From: Ophioceras dolichostomum | Lineage: Eukaryota; Ascomycota; Sordariomycetes; Magnaporthales; Ophioceraceae | Direction of reading: 5' to 3' | Assembly (NCBI GenBank): GCA_003049485.1 | Contig: PYST01000195.1 | Location: 1 to 64,000, forward strand | Length of the DNA: 64,000 nucleotides | The notes under the pieces: model-generated | Databases searched by the model: none | What the model saw: only the letters and a program-made list of their open reading frames with translations | What the model was told of the DNA's origin: nothing | Part shown: positions 23,804-35,318 of the stretch, piece after piece | How positions within the stretch are numbered: position 1 is the first letter of the stretch | Layout: each line of letters begins with the position of its first letter | Translations under genes and position numbers: made by a program

Positions 23804-26800
23804 ATGACGATCTCAACTGACTGGAGTTTTCATAAGCCAGGAGGGGTGGGCGTGCCTGGCCAATCATCTCCGTTTGAGCAACGACAGCCACACCTGCCCG
23901 AGCCAGCTACACCGCTTAATTTGACCGACAGCTTCGGTAACAGGCTAGCACCTACCACCGGCGAGAATTCTCGAGGACGGGGGTCGTATCACGGCGGGAG
24001 CAGCCAAGAGAGACCACAATCGTCCCGGCCCTGTTCGCCCCTGGACTACACACGCTTTCCAGCCACCATGTCAGCTGCAAATCAGCCCACGGGCCAGCCC
24101 GTGGACCAACTTCCACCACAGGAGGCTTTCGCAGTAAGTGCGCCGGTCCCACACCTCGCCTATGCGCCGTATGTCTGTCTGTTGATTTGATTACCCCCGG
24201 AGTCATCCACTGATGATCGTGTGGCTTGTCAGAAACTTCGAGATGAGTGTCTCGCGGCTCAGCCTGCACTATTCGGGATGCAATCGGCAATCAGCGAGCA
24301 GTGCGAGTTGTCGAATGAGACGAAGGAGTCGTTTCAAAGCAGCTTGCGCAACATCAATACCCAGCTGGTCTCCATCCAAATGAACGCGAATCTATTGGAG
24401 CAACGGGTCGCTTCAGGACGGATGAAAGTGTCGGACGAGTTAGCCTCGATGAACGCCCAACGTGAAGCAGCTGAGGAGAAAGTTCGCAAGCTCGAGGCAG
24501 ACCTTGATTTCTACAGGAACGCCGTGAGGAGTAGGACCCTCACTGAGGACGCCTACTCTAAAGTTACGGGCGATATGGGCCCGCAGGATGCCCAGTTTGC
24601 TCCGACTGGACCCCCACAGGCAAGCTCGCCCTCCCCTCTGGCACTTCATTCTTCTCCCCTGCTTGATTGTTGACAAAGATTTCGTCTCCTTTTTCAGGGT
24701 CCGCGGCAGCATGGGAACTTTGTGGCAAATACTCCGGCACACCAGAATCGGGGTCATTATAATCCGGCCTCTGCCCGCGGAAACACCTCTCGTGGTGGCC
24801 GTGGTGGCTCTGTGAGGAACCGATTCGGACCCGATCAAATGCGCCGTCCTGTGAACCGCCAGTCGAGTATGCCCGCTCATGGAGGGAACCACAGCAGCCA
24901 GAACAGCACGGATGGCAGCCATCAGTCTAGCGGCAACAACATGCCCCTTCTTTTGACCATGCAGCCGTACGAGTCGGGCGGACAGAGTGGCAGTAGCGTT
25001 AACGGTCCCTCGCGCGGCGGGTACGGACCTGGCACCGGACCTGGTACCAATTCTGGCACCAACCCTGGCAACAACCCCAGCAATGTGAGCGGCCATGTTG
25101 TTCGCCGCTCGACTGCCGTTGAGGATCTTCGTCATTCAGCCTTCGTCGAGGGCCCCGCTTCAGGTCCGCCGGGCCACCATGCTCGCAATGTCGCACCAGC
25201 CCTGTTGGGCTCGAACCAGCACCAGGCCCGAGCTGGTGGGAACCATTCGCAGCTGCTTCAGCCGTTCCGGCAGCTCAACGTCGACGACAACCAGGCCCGC
25301 CGCGGAAACGGTTGGGGAACAACGGAACACGGCTCGCCAATCCAATTGCTTAAGGACACGATTGACTACCCGCGTCCCATCGCCGCGACCTCGGGTACCG
25401 CCACTATTAGAGCACCACCCGCCGCCAACAATGCCAGCAATGCCAACAATAGCGACCGGCAGTTCTCAGCCAGCCAGGGCAGCTCAAACAACTCGTCGTC
25501 GCTGCACCCGTCGTCTTCGGCGTCCAATATCCCGCCGCGAATCCGGACGCCGCCGCCCTTCTCGGGCCAGGTCACTCCTGCACTGCTGGAGAACGCGCCC
25601 GGCCCGCATCATCCTCCCCAGCCTCCGCGACTTCTCCCTGCGCCAACCCCCCGTCGCGATAGGGCTCCTGGCGAGATGGCGCTCCAGCTGCACAACCAGG
25701 CGCTCACGTCTGGCTATCCCGCGCTTCCCGCGCCTCCCGCGCCGGTGGGTGGTGGCCCTGGCCAGCTGCTGGCACCTCCTGGACGATTCAATCAGATGCA
25801 GAGCGGCCAGATGCAGGGTGGTCAGATACGAGGCAACCAGATGCAGGGCAGCCAGATGCAGGGCGGCCAGATGCAGGGCGGGCAGGTGCAAGGCGGCCAG
25901 ATGACAGCCCTGCAGCAGCCTCGTCCCCTGGGTGGCACCGGCGGCATGATGCTGCCGCCCCCCTTTGTGCCAGGCGCTTCGTCCTATCCGTCGGGCGGTC
26001 CTTCGCAGCAGCATCAGCAGCCGCAGAACCAGCTAGTGGTGCATCCTTCACAGGCACAGGGAACCTGCACCGCACTCACAACCTCGGTCGCAATTGTTGA
26101 GGAAGATGGGCTGGTGCTCAGCGCGCTGGCCAAGTCTTGGCGCCGTGAGATCGACCAGCTGTTCACCATGGTGCTAGGCTGGGTGCGTTCCCACTGCTCG
26201 AAGCCCAACAAATTCCGGGACGAGCAGATCTCGAGGGTCTTCCCCAAGGTGTGGGCGTTCATGCTTGAGCAGGCATACCCCAACGACATGGTTGCTTCCA
26301 CCAGCCATGTCGAGTACATGCTCTCAACCTCGGAGGTGCGGTGCTTTTTCATAACCCGCATGGTGCTCACCTGCCTGATGGACCACATGTTCAGCATCCA
26401 GACATGGAGGGGCGTATCCATCAACTCGGACATGTACCTCGATCAGATCATGGCTGGCCGCGCGATGCTTGCCTCAGGCACCCCAGCGACCGCCGCCGAG
26501 GCCAAGCGGGTCCAGGCCCAACGCCACGGTCTAGCTACGTTGCAGGCCGACTCGGTGATCGCGATATTGGCTCTGCCTGAGTGGCCTAAGTTCCGCCAGC
26601 AGACGATCAATAGACACGTCGGCCAGTTCAAGGACATTCTGGGTCCGCTCATGGACGACGACTGTGATCGCTCGATGGCCAGCCACGATCTGTACAGCAT
26701 CGCCGTGACCTCGATCGAGCTGTCTGCCCGCCTGCAGAGCGCGAGGCTCACTTGGCGGTACAGCTTCCCCATGTGCGGCGGGTTCTTCTCTGAGGCCTCG

Positions 26801-26956
26801 CACTTCGCCCTGCGCCCCCCTCCGACGCCGCAGGAGCCGCCGGGCCGGTGGCGCCTCATGTGCGTCGTGACGCCGGAGATCAACATGTACGACGACTCCG
26901 GCGAGAGCACTGTCCCGCACGCCGTCGCCAAGGCGAGGGTCCTTCTCATGGCTTGA
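23804..26956 (+). CDS. Large protein of unknown function: coiled coil, RGG-like patch, conserved C-terminus
   Basis: Exons 23804-24133, 24233-24619 and 24698-26956 give 991 residues. I do not recognise the family. Residues 1-110 are Pro/Ser-rich. Exon 2 (111-239) encodes a heptad-like helix (LRNINTQLVSIQ..LEQRVAS..DELASMNAQREAAEEKVRKLE), probably a coiled coil. Next comes an RGG-like patch (SARGNTSRGGRGGSVRNRFG), then Gly/Asn/Ser/Pro-rich disorder with a seven-unit QMQGG repeat (605-639). About 280 C-terminal residues (from EEDGLVLSALAKSWRREIDQLF) look folded, with many Trp, Cys and hydrophobic helices (WAFMLEQAYPND, CFFITRMVLTCLMDHMF). Intron 2 appears to start with GC (CAG|GCAAGC) and ends in tttttcag. 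The RGG patch suggests RNA binding but does not prove it. Confidence 0.8.
25793..25897 (+). repeat. 15-bp coding tandem repeat, seven units
   Basis: Seven in-frame units close to CAGATGCAGGGCGGC, encoding Gln-Met-Gln-Gly-Gly variants (QSG, QGG, RGN, QGS, QGG, QGG, QGG after Q-M/I/V), followed by a partial unit. Units differ by point changes, so the array is not brand new. Confidence 0.9.
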
Positions 26957-29403
26957 GAGCGGTCAGCGATCTTGGCCTCCGTCAGCTGGGTCTCCTCTTC
27001 CCTTCATTCACTCCCTCCAGCTCGGGGTTGATTTAGCTTACCTCGACCCCAGGGGTCATTGAGCTCAAGTGGTGGCCAGTGGCCCATCGAGAAGACACAA
27101 ATCCGATATTTTGCGCCTTTTTTTTTCCCAGATCCCTCTCTCTCTCTCTCTCTCTCCGCGAAACCAGACGAAACCATTGGCGATGACGAGAAGCCTGTCA
27201 TCTTAGTTATCTTGGTTCAGCGGCCAGGAGCCAATTGCTGCGAAGCTAAATATCGACCCGAGTGGCCCAGTCTGCAAAAATTCACTACTCTTCGAGGCCT
27301 GCAATCCATCATCAGGCAGGCGTCGCTGCCCTAAGCTCTCCTCTCTTACGATCACACACATTTCTACTACAGGCACCAATGCACCCACGTGCAATATCTA
27401 TCGACTATCGACTATCCGCTAACTACACTCAGAAGCAAAAAGCAAGCATCAGCTCTGTACGGCTACACAATATCGACTTTCGTTCACTCGTCCTCATCTC
27501 ATTCACGGTTTGGTACCAGTCTTTCTTTTTTTCTATTTAGGTTTTCCATCTGGCTTTCGCGAGTTCTGCTGGTCTTTTTTTGGTTTCCCCCCTCTTTCCC
27601 CTCTCTAGGCCATTCGACTTTCCCTCGCCGGCACTCACTCACTCCTTGGTCCTCGCCTCGACTCATCACACAAAGTCATAGATGTCGGGAGGGAGGTCTG
27701 TCTATCCCTACCCTACCGACGTTCACTGACTCTCGCTGGGTACTGAACCCACGGCGGAATTACCACGATGACTGGGAGATTCTCGTAGGTAGTTTACGGG
27801 CACTGCCGGTTAATGTTTTCTTAATTTCCTCTGTTGTCTTATCTTCCCTGCTGATGATTTCCTTCTTCTCTCCCTTGATGCTTTTCTCCTTCTATCCGTC
27901 GATGCTTTTATCTCTCTGCTGACGCCTTCCTTTTCTCTCCGTTGATGTGTTCCTGTTCTCTCCGTTGATGCTTTCCTTGTGCATGCGCGGACGCTCCGAC
28001 GACTCCTTGTCTCCTTTTGGCATACGCTGCCATTCAGGCGACTCGGAAAGGTCGATAATAAGAGGCAGGAGTCTCTATGCTGCAGCTCACGCTCGGCCCC
28101 CCGTGATGGACATGTAGTGTGGGTGGGTGTACGCTGGACTGTCTGCCTTCCAGGTTCTTTCTTGCTCTTCTAGGTCGTTTCAGATCCTTGCTGGGCTTGT
28201 CCGACACTATAATATTTATATGGTTTTCCACTTTCTTTCATTCTTTTCCGAATTTCCTGGACCTTGACTGGATTTTGTCTTGCACGTCCTTCACACTTGC
28301 GTTGGTTTGCATTTTATGATCTGCCCTCCTCTCTATCTCGTCGTTGATTTCTCCGTCTGCGATGAGTTTGGGACAGCGGGTACAACAGGGGTTCACTCAA
28401 GATGGGCTGGTTTTAAAGTTGCGGGTTCACCCTAGTTTGATCTCGTCTCTTCCTCGCCTCTCCCTGCATTGGTGGATAGCTGGGACTTAGGTCAATGCGA
28501 CAGTACTGTTGCCTTTGTCTTTCTACCATTCACGTTCGCCTCTTTCCTCCGCCTGCTGCTGTCGGGTACGAGGTAAGGGCGGTGGATGGATATCATCAGA
28601 GCAAGCAAGAGATTCAGAAGAGGATAGGCGTGGCGGTTGTGGCATTCTCATCCACAACAAGCTCGCTTTTGGACTGCGGAGGTTCATTCATGTAAGGACG
28701 AGAATGTCCGGATGAGTGGCTGTACGATAGGCTACTGACTAGTTCGCTCTCTACCCAAGTTCCAATCATGCACAGCTACTCCTCTGGGCTCCTCGGGAGT
28801 GGCGAAGGGCATTGTTAGTTGCTTGCGGGCAGATTTCACAGCAAGGAGCAGCTGCTTTGCACTAGACGACGTATGGAAAATGATTAAAGCTACTATTAGG
28901 CAACTTTGGTCTCAGGGGTAAACGTCTCGTCATGAGAAGGGAAAGCGATAATTACGAGTACTGTACAAATGAGAATGCGAGCCCAAAAAAGGGCTACGCC
29001 ACCCTCGGTCTATCGGTAGGATTCCAAAAAACGCCGTGGTGAACAAGGTTGGCAGAGGCTTATGTTCAGCCCTCCCCACCTAGAAAATCCTCGCCCCCCC
29101 TAACGCCTTGCCTAGTAGCAGCCTAGGCACCCGGCCCAAGCTCATCCGTTCAGTTCATATTGTCTCCGCAGTGCTGCTGCCTGCTGGAGCTTGGGGTATC
29201 TTATCTTCTTTCTCAAGGCGGCACCGACTTTTCTTTGTTCCTCAAAGAAGCAAGGTGATCTGAGAGGAGTGCAAAAAGAAAAAAGTAAATACAACAAAGG
29301 GGGAAGAAATTAAACTCAAAGGTAAGAGGGAAAGCCAAGGGCATGTCCTGCGAAGGATGGAATGAAGAAGTAAATGTGCGAGAGAGTGATTGAAGTTCCA
29401 TGA
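26957..29403. other. 2.4 kb intergenic between convergent genes
   Basis: Contains a (CT)n run (about 27135-27157), a degenerate minisatellite (27850-27980) and long T/C-rich stretches. The open frames are short and pyrimidine-biased. No gene is supported. Confidence 0.55.
27850..27980. repeat. Degenerate ~23-bp minisatellite, about six units
   Basis: Successive units resemble TTGATGCTTTCCTTTTCTCTCCG with substitutions and small length changes: starts with gatg/gacg appear near 27852, 27876, 27900, 27920, 27942 and 27966. It lies in the non-coding region after the unknown coiled-coil gene. Confidence 0.65.
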
Positions 29404-30495
29404 TCAGTTGCGGAACGAGGCCATGAAGCCCCCCTGCTGGCGCTTGTCCACAAGCACCTGCTTATCGAACTTGCGCTGGACGGCGCCGAGGACGACCTTG
29501 AGGATGGCCTCGTACGTAAGGACGTTGAGATGGCCGTCGTTCTGGTCGAAGGTGACGGTGTCGACGATGTCGCGCAGTTTGCCGCCCCTGACGCGGCCGC
29601 CCAGGTCGTCGTCCAGCTTCTGCAGCGCCATCTTGGCCTCCCAGTCGTCGCCGACCTGGAAGAACTGCACGCCGACCTGGGTCAGCGGCGCGCCGACCTT
29701 GTCGAGGCGCTGGGCGACGTTAATGAGCACCTTCTCGACCGCGAGGTCGGCGGGGTCGGTCGGCCTGCCGTCCGTGACGACGATGAGGTTGACGGGCTTC
29801 ATTCCCGTCTTGTCCACGGCGCAGCCCTCCCTGCGCACCTTGTTCTCGAAGTCGGCCACGTACGGGTCCAGGATGTCCTTGAGGCGCTCGCCGGTGGGCG
29901 TCATGCTGGTGGGGAAGACCTTGCGGAAGACCTCGTCCAACGCGGTGTCGTCCTTGATGTGCTCCCACTTGTGCGGGTAGTTGAGGAAGTTGATCTCGAT
30001 GCCGTCGTTATCGTGCATGGCGCAGATGGGCACGATCTGGCTCAGCACGCTCTTGACCTCCCGCCAGCTCCGCCCCGTCATGGAGCCGGAGTCGTCGATC
30101 AGGAAGATGGTGTCGAACCGGGCGAGGAAGGCCCACGGGTCCGCCAGGCTGGTTATGCTCTCGCTCGCCAGGTTGGGCGTGCCTGGGGCCGAGGACGACG
30201 CGTTCTGCGACGGGTACGGCGATAGCCGACCGCCGCTCCTGGGAGCCGGCGAGGGGGACCTAGACCTCGCGGGCGCCGCGGCGGCGGTGTTTGGGGACAG
30301 TAATGTGCCCGCGGCGCCGCCGGCTGACGAGATGGCGTCGTTGTAGGTGGGCGGGGCGTCGGCTGGCAGCGCGTCTTGGTTCAGCGCTTCCGAAGACTTC
30401 TTTGACGAGAACTTGCTTCTGATCGAGCCGAATATGCTCTTCCTGACCTTGCCGCCATCGTTGCCCTGGGCGTCACTGCCATTTCCACTGCTCAT
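29404..30495 (-). CDS. von Willebrand factor A domain protein with PPxY motif
   Basis: Single exon, 363 residues. The N-terminus is basic and Ser-rich (KSIFGSIRSKFSSKKSS) and is followed by PPTY (48-51), a PPxY motif of the kind bound by WW domains of Rsp5/Nedd4 ubiquitin ligases and their adaptors. A Ser/Pro linker runs to about residue 118. The vWA domain (about 125-345) begins FDTIFLIDDSGSM, with a complete MIDAS (D134, S136, S138), the later Thr of TPTGERL, and VVTDGRPTDP. Cytosolic vWA proteins of this type are common in filamentous fungi and bind partners through a metal ion; the specific role is unknown. No signal peptide or membrane segment is present. Confidence 0.86.
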   Translation of the reverse strand: MSSGNGSDAQGNDGGKVRKSIFGSIRSKFSSKKSSEALNQDALPADAPPTYNDAISSAGGAAGTLLSPNTAAAAPARSRSPSPAPRSGGRLSPYPSQNASSSAPGTPNLASESITSLADPWAFLARFDTIFLIDDSGSMTGRSWREVKSVLSQIVPICAMHDNDGIEINFLNYPHKWEHIKDDTALDEVFRKVFPTSMTPTGERLKDILDPYVADFENKVRREGCAVDKTGMKPVNLIVVTDGRPTDPADLAVEKVLINVAQRLDKVGAPLTQVGVQFFQVGDDWEAKMALQKLDDDLGGRVRGGKLRDIVDTVTFDQNDGHLNVLTYEAILKVVLGAVQRKFDKQVLVDKRQQGGFMASFRN

Positions 30496-33266
30496 TGTGA
30501 AAGCTCTGTTTTGCGCTTTTGTGAGTGGCCGCGGCGGTCGTTGGAGCGCAGAAATTAGGCAGTTGATGTGAGGGTGAGAGAAAAAGAGGAAGAGTGTGTA
30601 GAGCGAGAAGAGAGAAGTATGCTAAGGCTGAAGGGAGGAGAAAGAGAATGTGAACACTGCGCGGGGTGAAGGCGCAACGAGGGGTTGTCGCACGAGCTGA
30701 AAATGTCACCCGCTTTCTTGATTGGCCGATGACTGTGATTGGTACGGTAGGTATGACGAATGGGAAGGCTCGTCAAATATTGATTGCTCTTTCTTGGTCG
30801 GGCGGCGGGCTTACAGCAGCTTCTTTGGTCGGAATGGGAAAGCATTGGTGATACAGAGACGACCTTACATGCCGTTCATTTATATCAATCCCTCTTTGTC
30901 TAGCCTTTTTTTTCCACAAGGGTATCCATGATCAATAGACTCACTATTTGCCTTTCAGACAACAAGGCGCAGTAATGATCAGGCCTGCTGTCTTTCAACC
31001 TAGGTAACCCGTGACGAGGCCGTTCAGTGACTGGTATGTTGTCGGGTCGATCCACTGGTCGCGAAGCCTTGTGCGGGGGGCCTTGACACCCTGTCCTTGC
31101 CCCTTTGCTCCTCCTTCCAGCACAGCCACAGCCACAAATGAACTTTATTCTCTTTGACTTTTCCAGAAGGCCACAAGCGGCCTGCACAGCCACGACTGTC
31201 ATCTGAATCGTCAATCAGAGTTCAACAACATTGTCATAATGTGCCGCAGCGCCAAAGCCAAGTTGACGCCACTTCCTTTTGAACCTGATAGCTCGTGGTT
31301 CGCCCTCTCGGTTGCCTTGCGAGGCAACCTGGCTTGGCAGCCGGTTTAGTTCCAACACATGAGCTTTCTGATGAGCACCAAAGATCTGGATCACTATCAG
31401 ATCGGACTGAGGCTTCAGAGTCCCGATGGTTCCTAAGCCCCTTTACAACATGCAAGTCATCGAATTTGTCACATGTGCGGTTCTTTGCGAGGCCGCAAGG
31501 GGGAGGCTCGAACATCGATATCCTCGCCTGTCACCAAGGTGGCAGAGTGGCCTTGATGCCTTGGTGAATGCCTTCGGAATGTTGCGATGCTGGGCACATT
31601 TTCAGGCTCTTGACCGGTGAGGCACTGTCGCAGTTTGGCCGTCATATCTGGACCCCCAAACTCGCAACTTGCAGCCCCCCAATCTGGCCTTCATTCTGCC
31701 CGGCCCGACACCACGTTTCGCTGCCACAGAGGTATTTCTATTATATCACGTGAGGGGAATATCTCGACGCTGCTCCTGTGCTTGCGCTGCCGCCAATCCT
31801 GCCCATTGCTTGACCCACGTTTATTATACAACCTACTAGCACAATTCGGTCCGCCCTCCCTGGAGGGGCAGGTTTGGGGGAGCTTCAAAACGGGCTCCAG
31901 AAATCCAGGGCAGCGTTGCAGTCGGGTGGCACGGCTACCATGCCAAAAGGCTTGTCCGTCCTCGAGTTGCTCTTCTTGGGAGCGACAGTAGGAAGCACAC
32001 ACATACTGTGGTAGTGAGATTCTCAATCTTATCGCTCGCTTTCGCCGAAGAAGGACTGCACATTTGTACGTCAGGTCTGTCGACTCGGTGAGCACAGTGG
32101 TCCGTTACGTGCGTAAAAAAGCATCAGATCTTCTTCCTTCATACCAATCGTCGCCGCCTTTACGGAGGCATTGATTCAAATTCGCGCATTCATTTATACA
32201 TTTCCCTGCGAGGCAAGTAAGAAGGAGCATGTTGTACTCTATCAATCGGGAGCAAAACTGAGTACGGTAGGCAGTCTGACGTGATGAGCGAGGCAGGCGG
32301 GCACCTTCTCTTTCACGGTGCTTCCCCCCACTTCAGGCGAGAAAGTACGAACCAAGCAGTGGCTGCAAGTGCGACGGGGCCGTACTTAAATGACGATTGA
32401 CGGCAGGCGTGGTAAAGCCCTCATGTTCGAAGAGTTTCTATTTGCCGGCGGCATGCACTAAGGGAGGCATCCCCTGGGTTCAGCTTGCAGAAAGCAAGCT
32501 TGCGCGGTCCAGCACAGGTGGGCTGCCCGTCACTTTTTCCCTCCCTTTTTGGTCGCCCACCACCATCAGCCTGACCGCCTCTCCACTGCCCCTCAATATC
32601 TTCCATGCTTTGGGTGGGCAATAATAGTTGGCGACTTCTTAAAGCAAACAATGACGATAATAACCTCGCTTTGCGCGATATAACGGACAGGAAGGAGCTC
32701 CAGTCCAGCCTTTTCATTTCCCTCACACCGGTCGTTGCCAGCTCAGAGGTTTCAGCTCGTTCTAGCCCCAAAGTAACCAACCTGCAACCAATCGGTCAGG
32801 CAAGTTGGGCAAGCGCGAACACTCAGGTTGGGTGCTTTCTTCAGGCTCGGCCCTTGCAGTGCCACACAACAGGAGCAAAAGGCGAGAAAGAGTCTCCCGA
32901 TAGTGAATGTTGGTTGCGGTCGAATCTTTCCACCACTCGTTGCTTGTCATTGCGTCGTTGTGTCGCTTCCCCCTTTTTTTAGTGTTAAACCTGGAAGGTG
33001 CAATATAAACTCTGGGAAGGACATCGAGGCCGCCGTCTTGGATTTGGACCGTTGTTTTTCTCTTTCCCTCTCCCTTCGCATCCTTTCCTCTTCTTCTCTT
33101 GGACAAATTCCACTCGACCATCAACATCATCATCATCATCATTATCATCAACCTGAGAAGGGAAAATCCTCCTTAACCTCAATCCTGATATCCTAGGGTA
33201 TATATCCTTTTTGGTGAACAAAACACGCGGCAATTGGAAACCCAACTACCAACCTAAGCTGCAATC
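30496..33266. promoter_or_regulatory. Divergent 2.8 kb region, vWA gene / aminotransferase
   Basis: Holds the promoters of both genes. On the aminotransferase side a TATAAA element (33004-33009), a CT-rich tract and a CAT-repeat leader (about 33120-33150) precede the ATG. A CCTAGG-type element (CAACCTAGGTAACC) is at about 30998-31011. No coding frame in the interior is convincing. Confidence 0.5.
33004..33009 (+). promoter_or_regulatory. TATA box of the aminotransferase gene
   Basis: TATAAA about 258 bp before the start codon, followed by a pyrimidine-rich initiator-like tract (33055-33110). The assignment is by sequence and spacing. Confidence 0.5.
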
Positions 33267-35318
33267 ATGTTCAACAAACGCAAGTTCAGCATCAACCGGA
33301 ACACGGGGGTGCCCAAGCTCTCCCGTCGGTTCTCTATTGGAGAACCGAGCGCGAACGGTGAGTTCCTGACCTCTTACAGCTTTTAACAGCCTTTATAGCT
33401 CTACAGCCTCGCTCTCAAACCCCACCTCCCTGCCAAGCACTGCCTGTCTTGCCTGTCTTGGGTGTGTGCTGGTGCCTGCGTTTCTCGCCCTCTGAGATGC
33501 GGCCTGGGCTGTGCTGGTGGTTCATGTGTTTTGCGGTGAGAAAGAGCATTTTCAATGTATACTCGATGCTAATGGCTGGCCAACCCCACGCACGCGTGTG
33601 CTCTCGCTACCGGTTTCACAGAGGCTGGCAGCAAGATCCACCGCCAGTTCCGAGCTGCCCACGAGGGTCACCTGCCCCATGCAGGGCTGGACCCCACGCG
33701 TGCCTCGACGGGCGTGGTGTGGTGCACGGAGCGTGCGAGCGAGTTCGGCTTTCTTGAGGAGCCCGAGCTGTGGGCGAACCTGGGCCAGGGCGCCCCCGAG
33801 GTGGACGACGAGATCGAGGGCTGTTTCCCGCGGCCCAAGTCCATCGAGCTCACGGTTAATGCCCGCGAGTACGGCCCCACGGCCGGCATCAAGCCGCTGC
33901 GTGTGGCCGTCGCCCGTCTGTACAACGAGATGCATCGCCAGGGCATGGAGAGCCAGTACACCTGGGAGAACGTCGCCATCGTCCCGGGCGGCCGTGCCGG
34001 TCTGATCCGTATCGCCGCCGTCCTGAATAACGCTTATGTCGGCTTCTTCATCCCTGACTACACGGGTACGTAATTGGTATTGCTGGATGGTCCAACCGGG
34101 GCTGAATCCTTGGTTCGAATTCTTCGAATCCTATCAAGTGCCTCCCTGCCTGGCCACGACTGACACCTATCCGAACCCCTATAAAACAGCTTACAACGAG
34201 ATGCTCTCCCTCTTCAAGAACTTCGCCGCTATTCCCGTGCCGCTTTCTGAAGAGGACGGGTATCACATCCACCCTGACAAGATCGCCGAGGAGATCGCTC
34301 GGGGTACTGGCGTGATCCTCACCTCGAACCCGCGGAACCCGACTGGCCGCGTGGTCGCGAACCCCGAGCTGGCTGAGATCCAGGACCTGTGCCGCGAGCG
34401 CGCTACCCTGATCTCGGACGAGTTTTGTAAGTGCCGCTGAGTGGAGTGATTACCCCTGACTTTGGCACTTCTTGGCGACAGTTTCCGTGCAAGTGGGCGT
34501 GTGTGTCAGGACTGACATCACGTGCCAACCCAGACTCTGGGTACAACTACACCAGCAACTGTGACGGCACTACCATCAGCGCTGCTGTAAGTACACGAAT
34601 CCAAAACCGTATTGCTGTTCAGATAATTCCTGGGATGTTGAACTCACATGGATGTTATTCTCTCATCTAGGAGAATGTCATCGACGTCGATGAGGACGAC
34701 GTCCTTATCATTGACGGCCTCACCAAGCGCTTCCGTCTCCCGGGCTGGCGCGTGGCTTGGATCATCGGTCCCAAGGAGTTCATCAAGGCGTAAGTAGCAA
34801 TCTGAGTTGCCCCGTACTTTTGAGTATCCCACTAACCGACACGTCGAAACCTCTCCCATCGTAGCATCGGCTCATGCGGCTCCTACCTCGACGGCGGCAC
34901 CAACGTGCCCTTCCAAGAGGCGGCCGTGCCCATGCTCGAGCCCGAGCTCGTCAAGAAGGAGATGACCGCGCTGCAGAGGCACTTCCGCGACAAGCGCGAC
35001 TACGTCGTGCGCCGCCTGCGTGAGATGGGCTTCGTCATCAAGTACGTGCCGGACTCCACCTTCTACCTCTGGCTCAACCTCGAGGGCCTCCCGGGACCGA
35101 TCTCAGACGGCCTGAACTTCTTCCAGGCCTGCCTCGAGGAGAAGGTCATCGTCGTGCCCGGCATCTTCTTCGACCTCAACCCGGCCCGCCGTCGCGACCT
35201 ATTCGACAGCCCCTGCCACCACTTCGTGCGCTTCTCGTACGGCCCCAAGATGGACACGCTCAAGCTCGGCTGCGACGGCATCCAGCGCGTCATCACCAAG
35301 TACAAGTCTCAGAACTAG
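33267..35318 (+). CDS. Class I/II PLP-dependent aminotransferase
   Basis: Cytosolic fold-type I aminotransferase; the substrate cannot be told from sequence alone. Exons 33267-33357, 33622-34065, 34190-34426, 34534-34586 (53 bp), 34671-34789 and 34865-35318 give 465 residues. Motifs: NAREYGPTAGIKPLRVAVARLYNE (N-terminal substrate region), VAIVPGGRAGL (cofactor loop), FFIPDYTAYNEM, LTSNPRNPTGRVV (the NPxNPTG motif), LISDEFYSGYNY (Asp/Tyr PLP contacts), LIIDGLTKRFRLPGWRVAW with the Schiff-base lysine K294, and HHFVRFSYGP with the substrate-carboxylate Arg. The first exon is short and basic (MFNKRKFSINRNTG). All catalytic residues are present. The five introns (264, 124, 107, 84 and 75 bp) were placed by frame and motif continuity. 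Confidence 0.91.

Noticed and set aside
34108..34133. GGTTCGAATTCTTCGAATCC string resembling a tRNA T-arm
   Set aside because: It is inside an aminotransferase intron and no matching D-arm, anticodon arm or acceptor stem is present.
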